This document shows, in pieces, positions 16,499 to 24,534 of a stretch of DNA of 35,692 bases; position 1 is the first letter of the stretch; every line of letters begins with the position of its first letter. Location of the stretch: contig JAGDCW010000028.1 in assembly GCA_017958305.1 (NCBI GenBank), forward strand, positions 1 through 35,692, in the 5' to 3' direction. The notes below the pieces were generated by a model, which saw only the letters and a program-made list of their open reading frames with translations, did not search any database and was not told the DNA's origin. The stretch comes from Bacteroidales bacterium (GTDB lineage: Bacteria > Bacteroidota > Bacteroidia > Bacteroidales > UBA1402). The position numbers and the translations under genes are program-made.

Positions 16499-17354
16499 TC
16501 TCCGCCGTCGCTACCTGCAAGGGACCATTGCCGTCAAACTGATCTATATCAATGTGGCGGTGTTCCTGTTGCAAGCCCTCTTTGTGACCCTGTGCCGTCT
16601 GCTGGGCCTCAATGCCGGCCTGTGGCTGCTGTGGCTGGAGTTGCCGGCCGAATGGAACAGCTTCATCGTGCGACCTTGGAGCCTGTTCACCTACATGTTC
16701 ATGCATGGCAACCTGATGCACTTGTTTTTCAACATGTTGTGGTTGTATGTGTTTGGTCGGTATTTCCTGCAGAAGTTCAATGCCCGTCAGTTCCTGGCGG
16801 TCTATCTCGGGGGAGGCTTGACAGGCGGTCTTTTCTACATGGTCGGCTACAATGTCTTCCCCTATTATGCGCCCTATGTATCGACGGCGCTGTTGTCGGG
16901 AGCTTCGGCGGCCATCCTGGCTGTCACGCTGACAGTGGCGGTCTATCGCCCCGAAGAGGAGCTCATGCTGATGATGCTGGGCCGGCTGAAAATGAAATGG
17001 CTGGCCGTCATCATGATAGTCATCGACCTGCTCAGCCTGACGGGAGGCAACGGTGGTGGCAGTCTGGCCCATCTCGGCGGCGCCGTGCTGGGAATACTGG
17101 CGGGCCTGTATTTGAAGAGCAGTTGGCAGGGACGTATGCACATTGGTCGGAAACGTTCCGCCGGGCGCCAGGCCAGGACGCGCAAATACCACCGTTCGAC
17201 CGAGGAAAGGACCGTGGATATCGACCAGGCCTACCGCGACCGTCGCCGCCGGGAAGAAGACCGTCGGGATGCCATTCTCGACAAAATCAAAGCATCGGGC
17301 TATGACAGCCTGACGGCCGAAGAAAAGAAATTCTTGTTCGATTCAGGGAAATGA
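16479..17354 (+). CDS. Rhomboid-family protease with charged C-terminal extension (DUF6576-like)
   Basis: A 291-residue second rhomboid, overlapping the first by 20 nt. Catalytic residues: Ser143 in LLSGASAAILAV and His198 in GGGSLAHLGGAVLG; the conserved HLFFNMLWLYVFGRYF helix is also present. After the last membrane helix comes an Arg/Lys-rich stretch (about residues 225-270, with RTRKYH and DRRRREEDRR) and a short folded tail, ILDKIKASGYDSLTAEEKKF, which I recognise as the Bacteroidota rhomboid tail called DUF6576. The tail is presumably cytoplasmic. Two rhomboids in a row suggest different substrates or a heteromer, which is inference. The stop overlaps the next start (ATGA at 17351). Confidence 0.92.
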   Translation: MTSFWDNLRRRYLQGTIAVKLIYINVAVFLLQALFVTLCRLLGLNAGLWLLWLELPAEWNSFIVRPWSLFTYMFMHGNLMHLFFNMLWLYVFGRYFLQKFNARQFLAVYLGGGLTGGLFYMVGYNVFPYYAPYVSTALLSGASAAILAVTLTVAVYRPEEELMLMMLGRLKMKWLAVIMIVIDLLSLTGGNGGGSLAHLGGAVLGILAGLYLKSSWQGRMHIGRKRSAGRQARTRKYHRSTEERTVDIDQAYRDRRRREEDRRDAILDKIKASGYDSLTAEEKKFLFDSGK

Positions 17355-18493
17355 GCCATAGCAAGCAAAGCACGTCTCGTGGAGCGGCCTTAGGGTTCTT
17401 CGGCAAACTCCGAAAGTTCATCATGTTGTTTCTGAACATGGTGACAGTGCTCCTGCTTTTTTTGTCGGCCAAACTTTCTTGTGTCAGTCCGGAACAATGG
17501 ATACTGTCTTCCTATCCCAATTACCTGTTCCTGATGTTTGCGCTGGTCAACCTGTGCTTCCTGGTGTACTGGATCGTCAAGAAGAATCTCTGGTTCCTGC
17601 TGTCACTGGCCTTCTTTGCCATTACCTGGCCGGAATTCCATGCCTGGCTGCCGCTGCACGCTCCCTGGACCAAGGGAAACGACGAGACGGAAATCCTGGC
17701 ACATCAAGGGATAAAGCTGCTTACCTACAACACGATGCAGTTTTCCAGCTACCAGCCGCACACGGCCCGCAGCGGCAACAGGATCATTGAATACATCCAA
17801 CAAAGCCAGGCCGACATCGTCTGTCTGCAGGAAGCCGGCTACATGAGCTCCGACAAATACCTGAACCGGGCGACCATCCTGCGCGAACTGTCGGTTTATC
17901 CCTACCAGGCCGAACTGCCCGGCAACAAACAGATGAATCTCTGGGTCTTTTCCAAATACCCCATCGTCAAGACCGAGCGCATCAATTTTGAAAGCAACTC
18001 CAACGCCTCCTACTTCTGCGATGTCAAGATAGGGGACAAGACACTACGGCTCATCAACAATCACCTGGAATCCAACAAACTGACGCGTCAGGACAAGGCC
18101 CTCTACAAAGAGATTATCGACAGTCCCGACAAGGAAAGCGTGAGCCATGTGGCCCGCGAACTGGGGCGCAAACTCACACCGGCAGCCGTCATACGTGCCC
18201 ATCAGGCCGAGGCCGTGGCCAAGGTGATCCGGGAATCTCCCTACCCGGTCATCGTGTGCGGCGACTTCAACGACATTCCCCAGTCCTATACCTATCGCAA
18301 GATAGGAAAAGGGCTGACGGATGCCTGGAAACAGAATGCCAACGGACTGGGCATCACTTTTCACGAGCACTTCTACCGTTTTCGGATCGACTACATCATG
18401 CACTCGCCCTCACTGACGTCGTATGGGACACAGATCGACCGAGTCGATTATTCCGACCACTACCCCTTGTGGACCTATTTCCGCCTGCCATGA
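17351..18493 (+). CDS. Membrane-anchored endonuclease/exonuclease/phosphatase (EEP) family protein
   Basis: A 380-residue protein. Three hydrophobic segments (about residues 22-45, 52-75 and 77-95) precede an EEP domain of the DNase I/Mg-dependent phosphodiesterase superfamily from about residue 120. Active-site motifs are in order: KLLTYNTMQF (metal-side Asn), ADIVCLQEAG (metal-binding Glu), a central LINNHLES (catalytic His), VIVCGDFNDIP (Asp/Asn), RIDYIM and DYSDHYPLW (terminal Asp-His). All catalytic positions are kept, so it should be an active phosphoesterase. The domain is probably on one face of the inner membrane, and its substrate (nucleic acid, phospholipid or inositol phosphate) cannot be told. 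The start overlaps the upstream rhomboid stop and the stop overlaps the priA start. Confidence 0.9.
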   Translation: MSHSKQSTSRGAALGFFGKLRKFIMLFLNMVTVLLLFLSAKLSCVSPEQWILSSYPNYLFLMFALVNLCFLVYWIVKKNLWFLLSLAFFAITWPEFHAWLPLHAPWTKGNDETEILAHQGIKLLTYNTMQFSSYQPHTARSGNRIIEYIQQSQADIVCLQEAGYMSSDKYLNRATILRELSVYPYQAELPGNKQMNLWVFSKYPIVKTERINFESNSNASYFCDVKIGDKTLRLINNHLESNKLTRQDKALYKEIIDSPDKESVSHVARELGRKLTPAAVIRAHQAEAVAKVIRESPYPVIVCGDFNDIPQSYTYRKIGKGLTDAWKQNANGLGITFHEHFYRFRIDYIMHSPSLTSYGTQIDRVDYSDHYPLWTYFRLP

Positions 18494-20739
18494 GCTGCTA
18501 TGCCGACATTGTCCTGCCTTTGGCCTTCGGTTCGGCGCTGACCTATCTTGTGCCGGAATGCATGGCAGCCAGCGTCCAGGTGGGATGCCGGGTCAAAGTG
18601 CCGTTGGGGCAGAACCGCCATTATGTGGGCATCGTGACCCGCATCCATGAGCAGGCCCCCAGCGGTTGTTCCTGCAAAACCATCGATGAATTGGTCGATT
18701 CCGAGCCTTTGTTGCTGGAAAAGCAGTTGGTTTTCTGGCAATGGATGGCCGATTATTATGCCTGCACGCCTGGCGAAGTGATGAAAGCCGGTCTGCCGAT
18801 AGGCTTGAAGCGTACAGAAAACTACCGGCCGAAGCGCTGTCGCTATGTCCGCCTGGCTGGTTCCCTGGCACAAACGGGCGTTTGTCCGCAGGAAATCCGC
18901 CAAAGCATGGCCCGGGCAGGCCGGCAACAGCAGGTCCTGGAGTTTATGATGGCACAGACACGGCAAGGGAGGTTCGAGTGGACGCTGCCTGCCCTCATGT
19001 CTGAGGCCGGGTGCTCGCGGGCCGTCATCGACGGCTTGGTCGGACGCGGTCTGCTGGAAGAGGTTGAAAGGGAAGTCAGCCGGCTGGAAACAGACGGTGA
19101 GACCTCTTTGGCCGGGATCCATCCGCTCAGCCGGGAACAGCAGCAGGCCTGTTCGTCCATCGTGGAGAATTGGAAACAGAAGCCGGTCTGTCTGCTGCAT
19201 GGCGTCACTTCGAGCGGCAAGACCGAAATCTATATCCATCTGATCAAAGATTGCCTGGCCCGGGGAGAGCAGGTGCTGTATCTCCTGCCCGAAATCGCGT
19301 TGACCACCCAGATCACCTCCCGCCTGAAAAAGGTGTTCGGCAACGGCATGTGCGTATATCATTCGAAAGTCTCGGAGGCCGAGCGGGTGGAAATCTGGAA
19401 CCGGCTCATCGTCCACGATGGCTGTCAACTCGTTGTCGGAGTCAGGTCGTCGGTCTTCCTTCCCTTCCGCCGGCTGGGGCTGGTCATAGTCGATGAGGAG
19501 CACGAGCCCTCCTACAAGCAGCAGGAGCCGGCGCCCCGCTACCATGCCCGCAATGCTGCACTGATGCTGGCCCGCCTGCACGGAGCCAAGGCACTGCTCG
19601 GATCGGCCACGCCTTCGATAGAGAGTTACAACCGCGCCGTGGAAGGGAAATACGGCCATGTGACGCTGTCGGTCCGTTACAATCACCTTCCCCTGCCCGA
19701 AATACTGGTCGAAGATGTCAAATCACTGCGCCGCCGCAAAGAGATGCAAGGTTCTTTCTCGCCTGTTTTGACCGATGAAATCGGCAAAGCGCTGGATTCT
19801 GGCGACCAGGTGATGCTTTTTCTCAACCGCCGGGGCTATGCTCCCCTGCTGTCGTGCCACAATTGCGGTTGGACGCCCCGCTGCCCACATTGCGACGTAA
19901 GCCTTCACTATCACAAACAAAGCGGCCGGTTGCAGTGCCACTATTGCGGCTGGTCGCAGCCCCTGCCGACTGTCTGTCCCCAGTGCGGCAGCCACGAAAT
20001 GTCCGACATGGGCATCGGTACCGAAAAAATCGAGGAAGAACTCCACGCCTTGTTCCCGTCCGCCCGCGTGGGACGCATGGATACCGACACGATGAAAAGC
20101 CGGCAACACTACGAGCGGGCGATCGTCGATTTCGAAGAACACCGTACGGATATCCTCATCGGCACGCAGATGCTGACCAAAGGGCTGGACTTCGGCCGTG
20201 TCCGGGTGGTGGGGATCCTCGATGCAGATTCCATGATGAACTTCCCCGATTTCCGGGCCCATGAAAGGGCCTTCCAACTGATGATGCAGGTCAGTGGCCG
20301 GGCCGGCCGGAAAGACTGCCGGGGCACCGTGGTCGTGCAGACCCGCGATCCCGGGCAGAGTTTGTTGCAGGCCGTCGTAAACAACGACTACCGACAGATG
20401 TATATCGAGGAGATGCAGCAACGGCATCAGTTCTCCTACCCTCCCTACAGCTACCTGATCGATGTCTGGTTCAAACACAGGGAGGCCCGGACAGTCAAAA
20501 AAGCGGCGGAATGCTATGCCAGCTGGATAGCCTCGCGGCTGCCCGACATGGTTTTCGGCCCCTTTTCTCCGGCGGTTGCACGCATCAAGGGGCTCTGTCT
20601 GCAAAAGATCAGTCTAAAATTGACCCCTTCCCTTTCCATGTCCAAGATTAAGGAGTATCTTTACAGCGCCCAGGAAACGCTGCACAAAAACCCTGATTAT
20701 CGGTCGGTTCAGCTGTTTTTTGACGTAGATCCCGTGTAA
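18490..20739 (+). CDS. priA: Primosomal protein N' (replication restart helicase PriA)
   Basis: This 3'-5' helicase reloads the replisome at stalled forks. It is 749 residues from ATG 18490; the in-frame region upstream is inside the EEP gene and is rejected. The N-terminal 3'-fork-binding domain (MSCYADIVLPLAFGSALTYL) leads to Walker A GVTSSGKTE with Lys244, and the Walker B box is DEEH at 335-338. Zinc cysteines start at Cys456: CHNCGWTPRCPHC and CHYCGWSQPLPTVCPQC. Motifs GTQMLTKGLDF and VSGRAGRKD complete the helicase. It is cytoplasmic. It sits in the middle of an operon of envelope genes, overlapping the EEP gene by 4 nt, with the next gene starting 1 nt after its stop. Confidence 0.97.
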   Translation: MSCYADIVLPLAFGSALTYLVPECMAASVQVGCRVKVPLGQNRHYVGIVTRIHEQAPSGCSCKTIDELVDSEPLLLEKQLVFWQWMADYYACTPGEVMKAGLPIGLKRTENYRPKRCRYVRLAGSLAQTGVCPQEIRQSMARAGRQQQVLEFMMAQTRQGRFEWTLPALMSEAGCSRAVIDGLVGRGLLEEVEREVSRLETDGETSLAGIHPLSREQQQACSSIVENWKQKPVCLLHGVTSSGKTEIYIHLIKDCLARGEQVLYLLPEIALTTQITSRLKKVFGNGMCVYHSKVSEAERVEIWNRLIVHDGCQLVVGVRSSVFLPFRRLGLVIVDEEHEPSYKQQEPAPRYHARNAALMLARLHGAKALLGSATPSIESYNRAVEGKYGHVTLSVRYNHLPLPEILVEDVKSLRRRKEMQGSFSPVLTDEIGKALDSGDQVMLFLNRRGYAPLLSCHNCGWTPRCPHCDVSLHYHKQSGRLQCHYCGWSQPLPTVCPQCGSHEMSDMGIGTEKIEEELHALFPSARVGRMDTDTMKSRQHYERAIVDFEEHRTDILIGTQMLTKGLDFGRVRVVGILDADSMMNFPDFRAHERAFQLMMQVSGRAGRKDCRGTVVVQTRDPGQSLLQAVVNNDYRQMYIEEMQQRHQFSYPPYSYLIDVWFKHREARTVKKAAECYASWIASRLPDMVFGPFSPAVARIKGLCLQKISLKLTPSLSMSKIKEYLYSAQETLHKNPDYRSVQLFFDVDPV

Positions 20740-20740
20740 T

Positions 20741-21793
20741 ATGAAGCGATTTTTCTTCCTTTTGATGCTGTGTCCCTCGCTGCTTGCCGCCCAGGACTTC
20801 CTCTACAAGGTAGAGTTGCTGTCCTATTTCGACAACCGTGAATATGGGGCGGACATACAACGTTCACAGACCCTGATGGGGGTGAGGGTCTCTCCCGAAA
20901 TCGGCTGGGGCTGGCAGGAAACATCCGACATCAGCCACCGTTTCATGGTGGGAATGCATTATATCCAGCCCATGGGTTCCCCCCTGGAGGAGAAAACCGT
21001 CTCGCCGACGGCCTACTACCAATACTCCGACCTGCGACACGGCCTCAGCATGAGTCTTGGCGCCGTCCCCTTCTCTTATTTGCAGTCGGATCTGCCCGGT
21101 TTCCTGATGTACGACTCCCTGACCTACATGCATCCCAATATCCAGGGCGGCTTGTTCCAGTACCGCGGAGAAAACGGCTATGCCGAGTTTTTCTGCGACT
21201 GGCGCGGACGCCAGACCGAAGAGCGTCACGAGGCTTTCCGCCTGGTCCTCGCCGGCCGCTACAACCGGGGGCTTCTTTTTGCCGGCGGCATGATGCAGCT
21301 CAATCATCTGGCCAACCGCCTGATTGTCCGTGAAGGGGTCAGCGACGACCTGGTCTTGTATCCTTATGCCGGCATCGACCTGCCACTGCTGGATTCGTGC
21401 AGCCTGCAGGCCGGATACATCGTGGAATACGAACGCAACCGCAGCGTCGATGCCCATCCAGCCTTCCCCCAGGGAACGCAAGTCTCCCTTTTTGTCCGAT
21501 GGAAACGCCTTGGACTGAGCAACACTTTCTATGCCGGCGACAATCTGTTTCCGCTGTATCCCGCAAAAGGGCGCCTGCTCAACCAGGGAGACCCCTTCTA
21601 CCAGTCGTCCCTGTACAACCGGACCGACCTCTTTGTCTATCTGATCCGCAACCGCGTCGTCAATTGTCTGTTTTCGTGGAATTTCCACTACACCCAAGAC
21701 TACGGATTGGACCATCAGCAACAATTGATAGTGAGAATCAGCACCGAAGGTCTTAAAGGGTCGAAAACGCTGAACAATCTGTTTGGAAAATGA
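20741..21793 (+). CDS. Predicted outer-membrane beta-barrel protein of unknown function
   Basis: A 350-residue protein with a clear signal peptide (MKRFFFLLMLCPSLLAAQ, cleavage likely after AAQ or SLLAA). The mature part is built of alternating polar/hydrophobic strands rich in Tyr, Gly and aromatic residues, for example YFDNREYGADIQ, VRVSPEIGWGW, RFMVGMHYIQP, YRGENGYAEFFCDW and NCLFSWNFHYTQDYG, consistent with an outer-membrane barrel of perhaps 14-18 strands. No TonB box or plug was found, so it is not a TonB-dependent receptor. I recognise no named family. It starts 1 nt after priA and its stop overlaps the next start by four bases. Confidence 0.8.
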   Translation: MKRFFFLLMLCPSLLAAQDFLYKVELLSYFDNREYGADIQRSQTLMGVRVSPEIGWGWQETSDISHRFMVGMHYIQPMGSPLEEKTVSPTAYYQYSDLRHGLSMSLGAVPFSYLQSDLPGFLMYDSLTYMHPNIQGGLFQYRGENGYAEFFCDWRGRQTEERHEAFRLVLAGRYNRGLLFAGGMMQLNHLANRLIVREGVSDDLVLYPYAGIDLPLLDSCSLQAGYIVEYERNRSVDAHPAFPQGTQVSLFVRWKRLGLSNTFYAGDNLFPLYPAKGRLLNQGDPFYQSSLYNRTDLFVYLIRNRVVNCLFSWNFHYTQDYGLDHQQQLIVRISTEGLKGSKTLNNLFGK

Positions 21794-22749
21794 GTTATCT
21801 GTTGATCGTTGCCGGATTTGTTGTCCTCACCCTGGGGGCAGACTGGTTGGTGGACGGGGCTTCGGCCATTGCCCGCCGGCTCAAGGTCTCCGATTTGCTG
21901 ATCGGCCTGACCGTGGTGGCTTTCGGCACTTCCATGCCCGAGTTGGTGGTCAATATTGTGGCCGCCGTCGAAGACAACAACGAAATCGCCCTGACCAATA
22001 TCCTGGGCAGCAACTCCATCAATGTTTTTGTCATCCTGGGACTGACGGCCCTAGTCTGCCCGCTGACCTCACAACGCTCGATGCGTCGTTTCGAACTCCC
22101 GCTGAGCGTCCTGGCCGGGGTCTTTGCCCTACTGCTGGGAATGGATTTCTTTGTCGGCGACGCACCGGGCGGCATCGGACGGACCGACGGACTGCTGTTG
22201 CTGGCGGTCTTCGCCGTGTTCATGTTTCAAACCACCCGTACGGGGATCAAAAACGGGAACGAAGCCAAAAGCTCTGATGAAAAGGGAGAAAAACCTGTCT
22301 TGCTGGCTTTGCTTCTGATAGTGGCGGGACTGGTCGGCCTGGTGGGCGGGGGAGAACTCATCGTCAAGAACGCCGTCAAGATTGCCCGCGCCTGGGGCGT
22401 CAGCGATGCCGTGATCGGCGTGACGGTGGTGGCACTGGGCACCTCGCTGCCCGAACTGGCCACATCGGTGATGGCCGCTTCCAAGAAAAACGTCGATCTG
22501 GCCATCGGCAATGTCGTCGGCTCGAACATCTTCAATGTCTTTTTCGTGCTGGGTATCAGTTCTGTCATCCGACCTTTGGATGCCTATCCCAACCTGCTCG
22601 CCGACGCCTTCATGGCTTTCCTGGGCAGCCTGCTGGTGCTACTCTTCGTACAGGGACGCCGCCACCGGGTGGAACGCTGGCAAGGCGCTTTGCTGCTGAT
22701 GGTCTATGCCCTCTACCTATGGATGCTCATCCGAGGCGTTTCGCAGTGA
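21790..22749 (+). CDS. Calcium/sodium antiporter, CaCA family (second copy)
   Basis: A 319-residue inner-membrane exchanger with both alpha-repeats: VAFGTSMPELVVNIVAAV plus LTNILGSNSINVFVILG, and VALGTSLPELATSVMAA plus AIGNVVGSNIFNVFFVLG. Ion-binding Glu (PEL) and Asn (GSN) are kept in both. The first repeat has diverged (ALTNILGSNS instead of ALGNVIGSNI), which separates it from the copy at 9665; the cytoplasmic loop near residues 150-170 is strongly charged. It is the last gene of the rhomboid-priA operon, and its final 23 nt overlap the convergent aminopeptidase gene. No terminator was seen. Confidence 0.93.
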   Translation: MSYLLIVAGFVVLTLGADWLVDGASAIARRLKVSDLLIGLTVVAFGTSMPELVVNIVAAVEDNNEIALTNILGSNSINVFVILGLTALVCPLTSQRSMRRFELPLSVLAGVFALLLGMDFFVGDAPGGIGRTDGLLLLAVFAVFMFQTTRTGIKNGNEAKSSDEKGEKPVLLALLLIVAGLVGLVGGGELIVKNAVKIARAWGVSDAVIGVTVVALGTSLPELATSVMAASKKNVDLAIGNVVGSNIFNVFFVLGISSVIRPLDAYPNLLADAFMAFLGSLLVLLFVQGRRHRVERWQGALLLMVYALYLWMLIRGVSQ

Positions 22750-24127
22750 TGGCTTCCACTTCTTCCACCGTCTTGGGCTTTTGTTTGTGTCCCAGCCGCC
22801 GCGGGCCGTCGGCAGTGACGGTGTAGTTTTCCTCGTTGCGGATACCGCCGAAATCGCGCCACTTCCCCACTTCCTTCCAGTTGATGAACTCGTCGTTGAT
22901 GTGGCGCTGCTGCCACAGATCCATCAGTTCGGGGATGAAATACAATCCCGGTTCGACGGTGAAGACGTGTCCCGGACGCAGTTTCTTGGCAAAGCGCAGC
23001 GACTTGAGGCCAAACTGCGTGCTTTTGCTCTCGCCCTCGTCATAACCAACATAGACTTCGCCCAGGTTTTCCATGTCGTGCACGTCCAAGCCCATCTGGT
23101 GTCCCAGCCCGTGGGGGAGGAACAAGGCATGGGCACCGGCTGCCACAATATCGTCGGTGGCACCTCTTAGCAGACCCAATGCCTTCATGTTGTCGGCAAT
23201 TTTGCGGCAGACAGCGAAATGCACGTCACGGTAGGCGACGCCCTCTGCCAAGTGTTCGATGGCGGTAAAGTGCGACTGCAGGGAAATCTCGTACATCATC
23301 TTCTGACGGTCGGTAAAACGGGGACTCACCGGGAAGGTGCTCGACAGGTCGCCGCAGTAGTGTGAGGGGGTCTCGGCCCCGGCATCCAGCAAAAACAGGT
23401 CGCCCGCTTTCAGAAGGTTGCCGTGATAGTGGTTGTGCAGGGTCTGCCCGTTTTTCGAAGCGATGATCGGGAAGGAGATGTCTCCGTCGGCAGCCAGGGC
23501 GATCTCATAGACCTTGGCGGCCACCTCGGCCTCATAGACTCCCGGACGGGCCGTCTGCATGGCGGCGATGTGCATATCGACCGAAATATCAACACCTTTT
23601 TCAATTTCGGCGATCTCTTCGGCCGATTTTATCTCCCGTTGGGCAATGATGGCCTTGGTCAGCGGCAAGGAGACCTTTGACTCCAGTTCGCCGGGACGGC
23701 AGCCCAGCCACTCGGCCAACTTGATTTGGACAGCATGGTGGTAAGGGAGCACAAAGTGGATCTGCCGATGCTGTTGCAACGCCTTGGCGATGCACGAGGC
23801 TATCTCCCCGGTGGGCAGCACCTGCGCCACCCCGACAGCGGCAGCCCGCTCTTCCATGGTGGGCTGGGGACCCATCCACACAATATCGTCAATGGTATAG
23901 TTGTCGCCGAAGAGTATCTCCCGGTTTTCATCGATGTCCATCAGGGCGGTGATACCCGGAAAATCGATGCCGAAATAATAAAGGAAGCTGCTGTCCTGAC
24001 GGAAACGATAGCAATTGTCGGGATAGTTCATCGGACTCTCTTCGTTGCCGGGGAACAATACCAGACCGCCGCCCAGGCGGCGGGCCAGCGTCTGGCGTCT
24101 TTGCTGATAGGTGGATGCTGCAAACAT
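22727..24127 (-). CDS. Xaa-Pro aminopeptidase family protein (M24B metallopeptidase)
   Basis: A 466-residue aminopeptidase P-type enzyme that removes N-terminal residues before proline. The N-terminal creatinase-like domain (about residues 1-165) is followed by the pita-bread catalytic domain. The five metal ligands are visible in order: Asp in FLLDAGAE, Asp in CGDLSSTFP, His in LPHGLGHQMGLDVHD, Glu in TVEPGLYFIP and Glu in GGIRNEENYTV. There is no signal peptide, so it should be cytoplasmic. A weak -7-like TACCTTTA lies 25 nt upstream (24152-24159), next to the T-tract of the ferredoxin terminator. Its 3' end overlaps the antiporter gene by 23 nt, in convergent orientation. Confidence 0.94.
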   Translation of the reverse strand: MFAASTYQQRRQTLARRLGGGLVLFPGNEESPMNYPDNCYRFRQDSSFLYYFGIDFPGITALMDIDENREILFGDNYTIDDIVWMGPQPTMEERAAAVGVAQVLPTGEIASCIAKALQQHRQIHFVLPYHHAVQIKLAEWLGCRPGELESKVSLPLTKAIIAQREIKSAEEIAEIEKGVDISVDMHIAAMQTARPGVYEAEVAAKVYEIALAADGDISFPIIASKNGQTLHNHYHGNLLKAGDLFLLDAGAETPSHYCGDLSSTFPVSPRFTDRQKMMYEISLQSHFTAIEHLAEGVAYRDVHFAVCRKIADNMKALGLLRGATDDIVAAGAHALFLPHGLGHQMGLDVHDMENLGEVYVGYDEGESKSTQFGLKSLRFAKKLRPGHVFTVEPGLYFIPELMDLWQQRHINDEFINWKEVGKWRDFGGIRNEENYTVTADGPRRLGHKQKPKTVEEVEAITAKRLG

Positions 24128-24161
24128 GGCGTTGTTGTTTTTTTGATGACGTAAAGGTATG

Positions 24162-24201
24162 AAAAAAAAGCGACCTTGCGGCCATGAGGCGCAAGATCGC
24201 T
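24162..24201 (-). terminator. Rho-independent terminator of the ferredoxin gene
   Basis: AGCGACCTTGCG (24169-24180) pairs with CGCAAGATCGCT (24190-24201) in a 12-bp stem with one G-U pair and a 9-nt loop; the A8 run at 24162-24169 is the U-tract on the minus strand. It lies 28 nt after the ferredoxin stop. Confidence 0.88.
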
Positions 24202-24229
24202 GCTTGTTTCTTCAGATAAACAGGGTCAT

Positions 24230-24397
24230 TTATCCAAGGTGGATTGCCTCAGACGGGCAAGCATCGGCGCAAGTTCCGCATTCGGTGCACATTCCCGGAT
24301 CGATCTTGTAGATGTCACCTTCAGAAATAGCGCCGACGGGGCATTCGTCAATACAGGTTCCGCAAGCAACGCAATCTTCGCTAATAACGTAAGCCAT
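24230..24397 (-). CDS. 2[4Fe-4S] bacterial-type ferredoxin
   Basis: A 55-residue electron carrier. Translation of the minus strand gives MAYVISEDCVACGTCIDECP at the N-terminus and ends SEAIHLG. Two complete cluster motifs are present: Cys9-x2-Cys12-x2-Cys15-x3-Cys19-Pro and Cys37-x2-Cys40-x2-Cys43-x3-Cys47-Pro, with no insertion between them, as in clostridial-type ferredoxins. It is a cytoplasmic partner of low-potential oxidoreductases such as pyruvate:ferredoxin oxidoreductase, in keeping with an anaerobe. It has its own promoter and terminator and is monocistronic. A GGAGG/CCTCC mini-hairpin (24417-24430) lies in its leader. A longer 81-codon frame on the same strand but in another register is spurious. 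Confidence 0.96.
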   Translation of the reverse strand: MAYVISEDCVACGTCIDECPVGAISEGDIYKIDPGMCTECGTCADACPSEAIHLG

Positions 24398-24448
24398 AGT
24401 CGTACAATAAATTTATGGAGGTTGTCCTCCGGGGTTACTAATTCACGG

Positions 24449-24456
24449 CAAAAATA
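24449..24456 (-). promoter_or_regulatory. -7 element for the ferredoxin gene
   Basis: Minus-strand TATTTTTG matches TAnnTTTG, 51 nt before the start codon. A TTG is found about 17 nt further upstream, slightly closer than usual for a -33 element. Confidence 0.55.
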
Positions 24457-24534
24457 GCAGTTTTTTCGCATACCAACACGGGGAGCTGCAATATTTCTCG
24501 AAAAAAATCGTTTTACTTGGGCTTGAACTACTGT

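Noticed and set aside
24417-24430. GGAGG-TTGT-CCTCC mini-hairpin in the ferredoxin leader as a riboswitch or thermosensor
   Set aside because: Five pairs only and no further structure; noted in the ferredoxin entry but not enough to call a regulator.
24226-24471. An 81-codon minus-strand frame over the ferredoxin
   Set aside because: It is in a different register from the 55-residue protein that carries both complete four-cysteine cluster motifs, and runs through the ferredoxin promoter.
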